A stretch of DNA of 47,243 nucleotides, from assembly GCF_004363725.1 (NCBI RefSeq), contig NZ_SNZF01000011.1:92492-139734 (forward strand), given 5' to 3'. How positions within the stretch are numbered: position 1 is the stretch's first letter; each line of letters opens with the position of its first letter. Both the position numbers and the translations under genes were made by a program. The DNA comes from Aquamicrobium defluvii. GTDB taxonomy: Bacteria; Pseudomonadota; Alphaproteobacteria; Rhizobiales; Rhizobiaceae. Below the pieces are notes generated by a model. It had not been told where the DNA came from. It did no database searches and worked only from the letters and a program-made list of their open reading frames with translations. Of this stretch, positions 30,138 through 37,923 are shown piece after piece.

Positions 30138-31213
30138 TGCGTGTCGATCTGTTCGATTTCGAGTTGCCTGACGAGCGCATCGCCTTGCGCCCCGCCGAGC
30201 CGCGCGACAGCGCACGGCTGTTGAAGATTCTGCCCGGTGCACCGCCCGAAGATCTGACCGTGCGCGATCTGCCGTCCTTGCTTCGGGCAGGCGATGTGCT
30301 TGTCTTCAACGATACCAAGGTCATACCGGCGCAGCTTAAAGGAATGCGCCGGCGCGCAGAAGCCGTCGCACAGGTCGACGCGACGTTGCATATGCGCGTC
30401 GGTCCCGACCGCTGGCTGGCCTTTGTGCGTCCCGGCAAGCGCATCGCCGAGGGCGACCGCATCCATTTCGGCCATGACGGAAACTCCTGTTTCCTCGGCC
30501 AGCTCGACGCAACCGTGCTGGAAAAGCGCGAGGGTGGTGAGGTGCTGCTGGGCTTCGACGTTTCCGGGCCGTTTCTGGACGAGGCGCTGCACAGCGTCGG
30601 CCATATTCCGCTGCCACCCTACATCGCCTCGAAGCGGAGCGACGACGAGCGCGACCGCTGCGATTACCAGACCATCTATGCGCGCGAGGAGGGCGCGGTG
30701 GCCGCGCCCACGGCGGGCCTGCATTTCACGCCTGAATTGTTCGCCGCGCTGGATGAAAAGGGTGTCGAGCGCCGTTTCGTGACCCTGCACGTCGGTGCCG
30801 GCACTTTCCTGCCCGTGAAGACCGATGACACGGACGAGCACAGGATGCATGCCGAAAGCGGCTCCGTATCGGCGGAAACGGCCACTGCGCTGAATGCGGC
30901 GCGGGCGCGGGGCGGGCGCATCGTTGCGGTCGGCACGACCTCGCTGCGCCTGCTGGAAAGCGCTGCGGCGGAAGACGGCACCGTGAAGGAATGGTCCGGA
31001 GCCACGGACATCTTCATCACCCCCGGTTACCGTTTCAGGACGGCGGACATGCTGATGACCAATTTCCACCTGCCGCGCTCCACGCTGTTCATGCTGGTTT
31101 CCGCCTTTTCGGGGCTGGATACGATGCGGGCAGCCTATGCGCACGCGATTTCGACGGGCTACCGGTTCTATTCCTACGGCGACGCCAGCCTCCTGTTCAG
31201 GCAGATGACATGA
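30137..31213 (+). CDS. queA: S-adenosylmethionine:tRNA ribosyltransferase-isomerase
   Basis: QueA transfers the ribosyl part of SAM to preQ1 in tRNA, forming epoxyqueuosine. The 358-residue product starts [20 protein letters not shown], and [17 protein letters not shown] and [15 protein letters not shown] are family signatures. The C-terminal [18 protein letters not shown] is typical. It overlaps tgt by four bases (ATGA), so the two queuosine enzymes are translationally coupled. Confidence 0.97.
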   Translation: MRVDLFDFELPDERIALRPAEPRDSARLLKILPGAPPEDLTVRDLPSLLRAGDVLVFNDTKVIPAQLKGMRRRAEAVAQVDATLHMRVGPDRWLAFVRPGKRIAEGDRIHFGHDGNSCFLGQLDATVLEKREGGEVLLGFDVSGPFLDEALHSVGHIPLPPYIASKRSDDERDRCDYQTIYAREEGAVAAPTAGLHFTPELFAALDEKGVERRFVTLHVGAGTFLPVKTDDTDEHRMHAESGSVSAETATALNAARARGGRIVAVGTTSLRLLESAAAEDGTVKEWSGATDIFITPGYRFRTADMLMTNFHLPRSTLFMLVSAFSGLDTMRAAYAHAISTGYRFYSYGDASLLFRQMT

Positions 31214-32340
31214 CCACGAGTTTTTCCTTCCGGCTGATCGCCACCGATGGCGGTGCGCGGCGCGGCGAAGTCTCCATGCCGCGTGGCACGGTGCGCACCC
31301 CGGCATTCATGCCCGTCGGCACTGGCGGCACCGTCAAGGCCATGTATATGGATCAGGTGCGCGGCACGGGCGCCGACATCATCCTTGGCAATACCTATCA
31401 CCTCATGCTGCGGCCGGGTGCGGAGCGGGTGGCGCGGCTGGGCGGCCTGCATGAGCTGGCGCGCTGGCCATGGCCGATCCTCACCGATTCCGGCGGCTTT
31501 CAGGTCATGTCGCTGTCGAAGCTGAGGAAGCTGACGGAAAATGGCGTGACCTTCCGCTCGCACATCGACGGCGCGCCCTATGAAATGACGCCGGAGCGCT
31601 CGATCGAGATTCAGGGCCTGCTCGATTCCGACATCCAGATGCAACTGGACGAATGCACGGCGCTGCCGGCGAAGCATTCCGAGATCGAGCGCGCCATGGA
31701 ATTGTCGTTGCGCTGGGCGGAACGCTGCAAGGTGGCGTTCGGCGACCAGCCCGGCAAGGCGATGTTCGGCATTGTGCAGGGCGGTGACGATGCCGGTTTG
31801 CGGGTGCGTTCCGCGCAGGCACTGAAAGTGATGGACCTCAAAGGCTATGCGGTCGGCGGGCTTGCCGTGGGCGAGCCGCAGCCGGTTATGCTGGACATGC
31901 TTGAAATCACCTGTCCCGAGCTGCCAGGCGACAAGCCGCGCTATCTGATGGGCGTCGGCACGCCGGACGACATACTGAAGTCGGTGGCGCGCGGCATCGA
32001 CATGTTCGATTGCGTGATGCCGACGCGGGCAGGGCGGCACGGTCTTGCCTACACGCGGCGCGGCAAGGTCAATCTGCGCAATGCCCGCCATGCCGACGAT
32101 CATCGTCCACTGGATGAGGAGAGCGATTGCCCCGCGGCGCGCGATTATTCCAGGGCCTACCTGCACCATCTGGTGCGCTCGCAGGAGGCGTTGGGCGCCA
32201 TGCTGCTGACCTGGAACAATCTTGCCTATTATCAGCGCCTGATGCAGGACATCCGCGACGCCATCGAAGCCGGGCAGTTTGCCGATCGGGCTGCCTCAAT
32301 CACCGAAGGCTGGGCGAGAGGCGACATCCCGGCGCTGTAG
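31210..32340 (+). CDS. tgt: tRNA-guanine transglycosylase with degenerate zinc site
   Basis: Tgt exchanges guanine-34 for preQ1 in GUN-anticodon tRNAs, before QueA acts. The 376-residue product starts at the ATG at 31210 overlapping queA. Catalytic Asp93 ([10 protein letters not shown]) and Asp264 ([12 protein letters not shown]) are present. The C-terminal zinc site is mostly lost: relative to E. coli Cys302, Cys304, Cys307 and His333, this protein has Ser305, Cys307, Ala310 and Asn336. The surrounding sequence ([20 protein letters not shown]) is otherwise conserved, so this is substitution, not truncation. Confidence 0.95.
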   Translation: MTTSFSFRLIATDGGARRGEVSMPRGTVRTPAFMPVGTGGTVKAMYMDQVRGTGADIILGNTYHLMLRPGAERVARLGGLHELARWPWPILTDSGGFQVMSLSKLRKLTENGVTFRSHIDGAPYEMTPERSIEIQGLLDSDIQMQLDECTALPAKHSEIERAMELSLRWAERCKVAFGDQPGKAMFGIVQGGDDAGLRVRSAQALKVMDLKGYAVGGLAVGEPQPVMLDMLEITCPELPGDKPRYLMGVGTPDDILKSVARGIDMFDCVMPTRAGRHGLAYTRRGKVNLRNARHADDHRPLDEESDCPAARDYSRAYLHHLVRSQEALGAMLLTWNNLAYYQRLMQDIRDAIEAGQFADRAASITEGWARGDIPAL

Positions 32341-32346
32341 GCCCCC

Positions 32347-32373
32347 GGCTGGCCGGCTTGCAAGCCGCCAGCC
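32347..32373 (+). other. Strong hairpin after tgt
   Basis: GGCTGG (32347-32352) pairs with CCAGCC (32368-32373) and, past a bulged C, CGGCTT (32354-32359) pairs with AAGCCG (32362-32367). No T run follows. It may mark the 3' end of the queA-tgt transcript or an RNase barrier. Confidence 0.5.
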
Positions 32374-32420
32374 AAACTGCGACAACAGATCATCACAACG
32401 GAATGCGGACTGGACAGGCG

Positions 32421-32657
32421 ATGAAGACGTTTTTCGTGCAGATCAAGTGCGATCTCGGCAAAGCCTATGAGGTTGCAAGCGAACTTGCTGATGCCGAGAT
32501 TGCGTCCGAGATCTATTCCACCGCCGGCCAGTACGATCTGCTCGCCAAGTTCTATGTCGACGATGACGAGGACATTGGTCACTTCGTGAATCAGCGGGTG
32601 CAGATCATTCCTGGTATCAAGGATACCTTCACGATGGTGACCTTCCGCGCTTTCTGA
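32421..32657 (+). CDS. Stand-alone Lrp/AsnC ligand-binding (RAM) domain protein
   Basis: This 78-residue protein matches only the C-terminal effector domain of Lrp/AsnC regulators: MKTFFVQIKCDLGKAYEVAS, EIYSTAGQYDLLAKFYVDDD and VQIIPGIKDTFTMVTF. There is no helix-turn-helix, so it is not a DNA binder by itself. Such proteins oligomerise and bind amino acids in other organisms; the target is unknown. I chose the ATG at 32421; an in-frame ATG at 32403 would add six residues. It stands alone between the tgt hairpin and the ATP-grasp gene. Confidence 0.85.
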   Translation: MKTFFVQIKCDLGKAYEVASELADAEIASEIYSTAGQYDLLAKFYVDDDEDIGHFVNQRVQIIPGIKDTFTMVTFRAF

Positions 32658-32817
32658 GCTGACCGTTTTTGCGGCAGATATTGCCCTGAAACCTGCTGTT
32701 GTGCCTTGTGCGCCGGCAATACTCTCCTGTTTTGCCCATTCGTGCCGGCTAAGTTGCGATTGCGCTTGATTTTCTCCCCGCAGGTCATGTCAAATGATGC
32801 CGATGGGGAGAACGCGC

Positions 32818-34233
32818 TTGGCGGCATTCGATGAGATGCTTCCGGATGCATCATCCGGACCTAGAAAGCCCTACACGGCCTATGAGCGCTGGCTCAGGGA
32901 ACAGGATTCTGCAAGACTGACGGAGAAAATGGAGGATGCCGAGCGGGTGTTCCGCAAGACCGGCATCACTTTTGCCGTCTACGGAGAGCAGGAGGCATCG
33001 GAGCGCCTCATCCCCTTCGATATCGTTCCACGCATTATCTCGGGCCGCGAATGGCGGCGCCTGACGCAAGGCATCGAGCAGCGCGTCCAGGCGCTGAACG
33101 CTTTTCTGGACGACATCTACCACCGGCAGGAAATCCTGCGCGCGGGCCGCATTCCGAAGGAACTGATTGCCAGAAATGCGGCCTTCCTGCCGGAAATGAT
33201 CGGCGTGCGGCCGCCGGCGGGCGTCTACACGCATATCATCGGTGTCGACATCGTGCGCACCGGCGAAGATGAATTTTATGTGCTGGAGGACAATGCCCGC
33301 ACTCCGTCCGGCGTCTCCTATATGCTGGAGAACCGCGAGACGATGATGCAGCTCTTCCCGGAGCTTTTCCAGAAAATCCGGGTCTGCCCTGTCGAGAACT
33401 ATCCGCAATTGCTGCGCCAGTCGCTTGCGGAAGTGGCTCCATCCGGAGCGGGCAGCGAGCCCACCATCGCAGTGCTGACGCCCGGCAGCTACAATTCCGC
33501 CTATTTCGAGCATGCCTTCCTGGCTGACCAGATGGGCGTGCAACTTGTCGAAGGGCAGGATCTGCGCGTGGTAAACGGCCATATCGCCATGCGCACCACC
33601 GAGGGCTACAAGCAGATCGACGTGCTCTATCGCCGTGTCGATGACGCGTTCCTCGATCCGCTGACATTCCAGCCGGACTCCGTGCTCGGCGTGGCCGGCA
33701 TCATGGACATCTACCGGGCCGGCAACATCACCATCGCCAATGCACCCGGCACCGGCATAGCCGACGACAAGGCCATCTATTCCTACATGCCGGAGATCGT
33801 GGAGTTCTACACCGGCCGCAAGGCGATCCTCGGCAACGTACCGACCTGGCGCTGCTCGGAACCGGACAGCCTGAAATATGTGCTTGAGCACATTGCCGAA
33901 CTGGTCATCAAGGAGGTTCACGGTTCCGGCGGATACGGAATGCTGGTGGGGCCGGCCGCCGCTAAAGCCGAACGGGAAGCCTTCGCCGCCAAGCTCGCTG
34001 CCAACCCCGGCAACTATATCGCCCAGCCGACGCTGGCGCTCTCGACCTGCCCAGTGCTGACGGAAAAGGGGCTGGCGCCGCGTCATGTCGACCTGCGGCC
34101 CTATGTGCTGGTCTCGGATCGCATCCGTATCGTGCCGGGCGGGCTGACGCGGGTGGCGCTGAAGGAAGGATCGCTGGTGGTCAACTCCTCCCAGGGCGGT
34201 GGCACCAAGGACACCTGGGTGCTGGATGACTGA
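32818..34233 (+). CDS. Circularly permuted ATP-grasp protein (DUF404/DUF407 type)
   Basis: Family members are predicted to form amide or peptide bonds using ATP. The product is about 471 residues from a TTG at 32818, preceded by GGGGAG at good spacing; ATGs at 32794, 32797 and 32803 in the same frame are alternatives. EDEFYVLEDNARTPSGVSYM and LENRETMMQLFPELF are signature segments, IKEVHGSGGYGMLVGP resembles a nucleotide-binding loop, and VNSSQGGGTKDTWVLDD ends the protein. It leads a set with the alpha-E, transglutaminase and Anbu genes. The substrate is unknown. Confidence 0.9.
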   Translation: MAAFDEMLPDASSGPRKPYTAYERWLREQDSARLTEKMEDAERVFRKTGITFAVYGEQEASERLIPFDIVPRIISGREWRRLTQGIEQRVQALNAFLDDIYHRQEILRAGRIPKELIARNAAFLPEMIGVRPPAGVYTHIIGVDIVRTGEDEFYVLEDNARTPSGVSYMLENRETMMQLFPELFQKIRVCPVENYPQLLRQSLAEVAPSGAGSEPTIAVLTPGSYNSAYFEHAFLADQMGVQLVEGQDLRVVNGHIAMRTTEGYKQIDVLYRRVDDAFLDPLTFQPDSVLGVAGIMDIYRAGNITIANAPGTGIADDKAIYSYMPEIVEFYTGRKAILGNVPTWRCSEPDSLKYVLEHIAELVIKEVHGSGGYGMLVGPAAAKAEREAFAAKLAANPGNYIAQPTLALSTCPVLTEKGLAPRHVDLRPYVLVSDRIRIVPGGLTRVALKEGSLVVNSSQGGGTKDTWVLDD

Positions 34234-34338
34234 AGAAAGGATGGCGAAACCGATGCAGCATGTTGCCGGAACAGGAGACATGAAACCGCGCCGGAGCCCC
34301 GTTTGCCACCCAATGTCAGCTTGTTGCGGGTAAACCTC

Positions 34339-35280
34339 ATGCTCCTCGGCCGCACTGCAAACGGACTCTACTGGATGAACCGCTATATCGAGCGGGCCGA
34401 GAACATGGCGCGGCTTGTCGATGCGGGACTGCGTATGGCGCTTACCCGCACCGAGGACGCGTCCGGGGAATGGCATTCGGTCGTTGTGAGCGCCGGTTCC
34501 GATGCCGCATTCGCAAACAGAAATACCGAGTACAGCGCCGCTACCGTTACCGATTTCCTGCTGCGGGACACCTCGAATCCTTCCTCGGTCATGTCGTCCA
34601 TGGAAACCGCCCGCAACAATGCGCGGATGGTGCGCACGGCGCTGACGCGCGAGACCTGGGAAAGCATCAACGAAGCCTGGATGGCGCTGAAGCGCATGCT
34701 TGCCGCCCCGATTGACGACCGTGAGCTGCCGGCCGTTCTGGATCGCATCAAGCGCGAGACAGCCCTGATCCGCGGCGCTTTTTATGGAACCATGCTGCGC
34801 AACGAGATTTTCGATTTTTCACAGCTCGGAACCTATGTGGAGCGCGCCGACAACACCGCACGCATTCTCGACGTCAAATATTATGTGCTGCTGCCGTCGA
34901 TTTCATGGGTGGGCTCGACCATGGACAATTACCAGTGGGAGTCGATCCTGCGGTCGGTTTCGGCGCACCGGTCCTACCGCTGGAACTACGAGGCCACCTA
35001 CCGGCCGGCCAATATCGCGGATTACCTGATCCTCAACGGTCGCATGCCGCGTTCGCTCGCTTTCTGCTACCGCTTCATCAACGAGCATCTCGAACTGCTG
35101 GCCGAGGATTACGGCCAGCGCCATGCCTGCCACGAGACGGCGCACAAGACCCGGTCGTTGCTGAAGGCAGGCTCGATCAAGGACATATTCGACTCCGGCC
35201 TGCATGAATTTCTGGTCGACTTCATCCGGGACAACATACGGCTGGGCGACGAAATCGCCGCCGACTACAGCTTCTGTTGA
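34339..35280 (+). CDS. Alpha-E domain protein (DUF403)
   Basis: The 313-residue product is a mostly helical alpha-E protein, a family tied by gene neighbourhood to circularly permuted ATP-grasp proteins; its role is not established. LGRTANGLYWMNRYIERAEN opens the protein and defines the family, and RADNTARILDVKYY and SVSAHRSYRWNYEATYRP are further conserved blocks. I start at the ATG at 34339, because family similarity begins there; an in-frame TTG at 34303 would add twelve residues. A 105-base gap separates it from the ATP-grasp gene, and its TGA overlaps the region just before the transglutaminase start. Confidence 0.9.
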   Translation: MLLGRTANGLYWMNRYIERAENMARLVDAGLRMALTRTEDASGEWHSVVVSAGSDAAFANRNTEYSAATVTDFLLRDTSNPSSVMSSMETARNNARMVRTALTRETWESINEAWMALKRMLAAPIDDRELPAVLDRIKRETALIRGAFYGTMLRNEIFDFSQLGTYVERADNTARILDVKYYVLLPSISWVGSTMDNYQWESILRSVSAHRSYRWNYEATYRPANIADYLILNGRMPRSLAFCYRFINEHLELLAEDYGQRHACHETAHKTRSLLKAGSIKDIFDSGLHEFLVDFIRDNIRLGDEIAADYSFC

Positions 35281-35288
35281 GGTGCGGC

Positions 35289-36083
35289 ATGAGGCTGAAG
35301 ATCGTTCACCGGACCGAATATGCATATGACGCCCCGCTGCACTATGCGTTGCAGCGCCTGCGTCTTACACCTGCAAGCGGACCGACGCAGACCGTCCACT
35401 CATGGTCGCTGGATATAGAAGGCGCGCGCGAGGAAGTTTGCTTCAGGGACCAGTTCGAGAATGAAACGAGGCTGGTCAGCGTGGAAGGCGCACCGCACCG
35501 CATCGTCGTTCAGGTCAGCGGCGAGGTCGATACGCTCGATACGGCGGGCGTCTTCGGCACGCGCTGCGGTTTCGCTCCTTTATGGCTGTTTTGCCATGAA
35601 ACGCCACTGACCCGGCCGGGTAAAGGCGTTGAGGAGCTTGCCGTCATGGCCGGGGACGGTCCGGAACTGGACAGGCTGCACCGCCTGATGGCGCTGATCC
35701 GCGACCGCGTCAGCTATACGACGGGAACGACCACGACGCATACGACCGCCGAGGAGGCGCTTGCCCAGGGTGCCGGCGTTTGTCAGGATCACAGCCATGT
35801 CTTCGTCTCGGCCGCCCGTGCCATGGGTTTCCCGGCACGCTACGTCAGCGGCTACCTGATGATGGAGGGGACCGTCGAGCAGACGGCCAGCCATGCATGG
35901 GCCGAAGCCTTTGTGCCGAAGCTGGGATGGGTGGGATTCGATGCATCCAACGGTATTTCACCCGACCAGCGCTATGTGCGCATTGCCGTGGGACGTGACT
36001 ATCAGGATGCCATGCCCATCTCCGGCATACGGTTGGGTCAGGCGGAAGAACGGCTTGCGGTTGCGATCACAGTGGAGCAGTAA
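35289..36083 (+). CDS. Transglutaminase-like cysteine peptidase
   Basis: The 264-residue product has an N-terminal beta domain (MRLKIVHRTEYAYDAPLHYA) and a transglutaminase core with the triad in GVCQDHSHVF (Cys), ASHAWAEAF (His) and VGFDASNG (Asp). In bacteria such proteins usually act as peptidases rather than cross-linkers. There is no signal peptide, so it should work in the cytoplasm. The start is the ATG at 35289 with GAGG upstream; a TTG at 35277 is possible. It follows the alpha-E gene by eight bases and is part of the ATP-grasp/Anbu set. Confidence 0.92.
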   Translation: MRLKIVHRTEYAYDAPLHYALQRLRLTPASGPTQTVHSWSLDIEGAREEVCFRDQFENETRLVSVEGAPHRIVVQVSGEVDTLDTAGVFGTRCGFAPLWLFCHETPLTRPGKGVEELAVMAGDGPELDRLHRLMALIRDRVSYTTGTTTTHTTAEEALAQGAGVCQDHSHVFVSAARAMGFPARYVSGYLMMEGTVEQTASHAWAEAFVPKLGWVGFDASNGISPDQRYVRIAVGRDYQDAMPISGIRLGQAEERLAVAITVEQ

Positions 36084-36090
36084 TGCCGCC

Positions 36091-36165
36091 TAAAGCATGT
36101 CGCCCGAAAGTGGGAACCGGTTTCGGGACAACGACATGCGCAACAACAAGAACTTAAAGCGTAAG
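36091..36165. repeat. Interspersed palindromic repeat between transglutaminase and Anbu genes
   Basis: GCATGTCG (36095-36102) pairs with CGACATGC (36132-36139), and inside it CCCGAAA (36103-36109) pairs with TTTCGGG (36121-36127); only ACAA is unpaired on the right arm. The element starts TAAAGCATGTCG and ends near ACTTAAAGCG. It resembles a repeat family I recall as common in Rhizobiales and differs from the two copies at 20475 and 23597. It lies eight bases after the transglutaminase stop and about 50 before Anbu. Confidence 0.65.
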
Positions 36166-36218
36166 GAGCGAATCTGGAAGATCGCGACACGCTTCATAAT
36201 GCCGCCGGAACAGATTCC

Positions 36219-36956
36219 ATGACCTATTGCGTAGGATTGCAGATCGATCGCGGGCTCGTGTTCATGTCGGACACGCGCACCAATGCAGGCATGGATTCCA
36301 TCTCCAGCTTTCGCAAGATGCATGTATGGGAAGAGCCCGGTGAACGTGTCATCGTGCTGATGTCCGCCGGAAACCTCGCCACCACGCAGGCGGTTGTCAG
36401 CCTGCTGGAGGAGCGCAGCAAGGCCGTTCCCGACCGTCATTCCACGGTTATGGAAACACCGTCCATGTACCAGACCGCCAGGCTGGTTGGCGATACGGTG
36501 AAGGAGGTGATCGCAGGATCTGCCCCCGCCGGGCAGAACGCCGACGCATTCGGCGCATCCTTTATTCTGGGTGGCCAGATTCGCGGCTCCGAGCCGCGCC
36601 TTTTCATGATCTATCCGGAGGGGAATTTCATCGAGGCAACGGAGGATACGCCGTTCTTCCAGATCGGGGAAACGAAATACGGCAAGCCGATCCTCATCCG
36701 CGCCTACGACCGGCAGATGACTTTCGCGGAAGCCGCGAAGCTCATGCTCGTTTCCTTCGATTCCACCCTGAAGTCGAACCTCTCGGTCGGTTTGCCGCTG
36801 GATCTGCTTTTCTACGGGCGCGACAGCTTCAGGGTGAGCCTGAAGAAGCGCATCGGGCAGGACGACACCTATTACCGCACCGTTTCGGACGGGTGGTCAG
36901 CCGCCCTGAAGGCTGCTTTCCAGCAACTTCCGGATTTTCCGGACCAGGCTCCGTAA
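36219..36956 (+). CDS. Anbu, bacterial proteasome-type protease
   Basis: Anbu is an ancestral beta-subunit-like peptidase of the Ntn hydrolase family. The 245-residue product opens MTYCVGLQIDRGLVFMSDTR; after Met removal, Thr2 would be the N-terminal nucleophile. DTRTNAGMDSISSFRKMHV and the later NADAFGASFILGGQI are characteristic. Known Anbu structures form open helical or ring-like assemblies; the substrates are not known. It ends the ATP-grasp/alpha-E/transglutaminase set, although the palindromic repeat stands between it and the previous gene. Confidence 0.92.
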   Translation: MTYCVGLQIDRGLVFMSDTRTNAGMDSISSFRKMHVWEEPGERVIVLMSAGNLATTQAVVSLLEERSKAVPDRHSTVMETPSMYQTARLVGDTVKEVIAGSAPAGQNADAFGASFILGGQIRGSEPRLFMIYPEGNFIEATEDTPFFQIGETKYGKPILIRAYDRQMTFAEAAKLMLVSFDSTLKSNLSVGLPLDLLFYGRDSFRVSLKKRIGQDDTYYRTVSDGWSAALKAAFQQLPDFPDQAP

Positions 36957-36969
36957 CGTAAGCCTTTTT
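36946..36969 (+). terminator. Weak intrinsic terminator after the Anbu gene
   Basis: AGGCT (36946-36950) pairs with AGCCT (36961-36965), followed by T to 36969. The stem is only 5 bp and the Anbu stop codon lies in the loop, so efficiency is doubtful. Confidence 0.35.
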
Positions 36970-36987
36970 GCTGTTCATCGATTTCGC

Positions 36988-37005
36988 TTTCGTTTAAAAA
37001 CGAAA
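36988..37005. promoter_or_regulatory. Candidate GlpR operator upstream of glpR
   Basis: TTTCGTTT (36988-36995) and AAACGAAA (36998-37005) form a perfect 8-bp inverted repeat with a 2-base spacer, 23 bases before the glpR ATG. A further TTCG (36983) and CGAA (37009) flank it. DeoR-family repressors such as GlpR commonly recognise TTCG-type half sites, so autoregulation is likely. Confidence 0.6.
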
Positions 37006-37028
37006 AAACGAAAAGGAGCTGAAGCAGC

Positions 37029-37811
37029 ATGCTGGATGTGTATCTGCCGCCACGCCACGCCGAGATCCTGCAAATGGCGAAAGACAAGGGCAGGGTGCTG
37101 GTTGACGACCTTGCCGCCCATTTTGCGGTGACGCCGCAGACCATCCGCAAGGATCTCAACGATCTGTGTGAGCGGCGCCTGCTCAGCCGCGTCCACGGCG
37201 GCGCCTTGTTCCCGTCTGGCATCGAGAACATGGAATACGAGGCCCGCCGCAAGATCGCGGCTGATGAAAAGGACGCCATCGGCAAGGCCGCCGCCGCCCT
37301 CATTCCAGACAGTGCCTCTCTGTTCATCAACATCGGCACCACCACGGAGGCCGTCAGCAAGGCGCTTCTCGATCATTCCGGCCTTATGGTGATTACCAAT
37401 AACATCAATGTTGCCAACAGGATGCGTGTATATCCTTCCATAGAGGTGGTGATCGCAGGCGGCGTGGTGCGGGGCTCGGACGGGGGCGTGGTCGGCGAGG
37501 CCGCGGTGGATTTCATCCGGCAGTTCAAGGTCGATTATGCGGTGATCGGCGCTTCCGCCATCGACCATGACGGAGCTCTGCTCGACTTCGATTTTCGTGA
37601 GGTGAAAGTGGCGCAGGCTATTATTGCCAATGCCCGCCATGTCATTCTCGTGTCGGACCGCACCAAGTTCGAGCGCACCGCCCCGGTTCGGATCGGGCAT
37701 CTCTCGCAGGTCAATACCTTCATCACCGATCGTTGCGATATCGATTCCGTGCGCAGGATCTGCACGGAATCCGATGTCAGCCTGATCGAGACTGACAGGT
37801 CCGGTGGATGA
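37029..37811 (+). CDS. glpR: GlpR, DeoR-family repressor of glycerol catabolism
   Basis: The 260-residue product has an N-terminal DeoR helix-turn-helix (VLVDDLAAHFAVTPQTIRKD, residues 22-41, then CERRLLSRVHGGAL). Its C-terminal phosphosugar-binding domain has INIGTTTEAVSKALL and VSDRTKFERTAPVRIGHL. In other bacteria GlpR binds glycerol 3-phosphate and then releases DNA. AAAAGGAGCTGAAGCAGC lies before the ATG. It heads the glycerol locus and is separated from glpD by a promoter region carrying repeated TTCG boxes. Confidence 0.92.
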   Translation: MLDVYLPPRHAEILQMAKDKGRVLVDDLAAHFAVTPQTIRKDLNDLCERRLLSRVHGGALFPSGIENMEYEARRKIAADEKDAIGKAAAALIPDSASLFINIGTTTEAVSKALLDHSGLMVITNNINVANRMRVYPSIEVVIAGGVVRGSDGGVVGEAAVDFIRQFKVDYAVIGASAIDHDGALLDFDFREVKVAQAIIANARHVILVSDRTKFERTAPVRIGHLSQVNTFITDRCDIDSVRRICTESDVSLIETDRSGG

Positions 37812-37821
37812 GTGCCGGATT

Positions 37822-37864
37822 TTCGTCATATTTCGTTTGACATTCGTATTTAGTTCGAAATAAT
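37822..37864 (+). promoter_or_regulatory. glpD operon promoter with overlapping GlpR-type boxes
   Basis: TTGACA (37837-37842) and AATAAT (37859-37864) are 16 bases apart. TTCG occurs at 37822, 37832, 37843 and 37854, spaced by 10, 11 and 11 bases, so the boxes lie on one face of the helix and cover both promoter boxes. This fits repression by GlpR of the whole glpD-glpK transcript, relieved by glycerol 3-phosphate. Confidence 0.7.
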
Positions 37865-37923
37865 TCTCTTACGGTCGCGGCGGGGGTTGAATTGCTGCGC
37901 TGCGAAACCGTGGGAGGCATCTG

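Noticed and set aside
34234..34338. Separate small gene between the ATP-grasp and alpha-E genes
   Set aside because: The gap is 105 bases and shows no frame with both a start and a plausible Shine-Dalgarno that is not part of the alpha-E frame.
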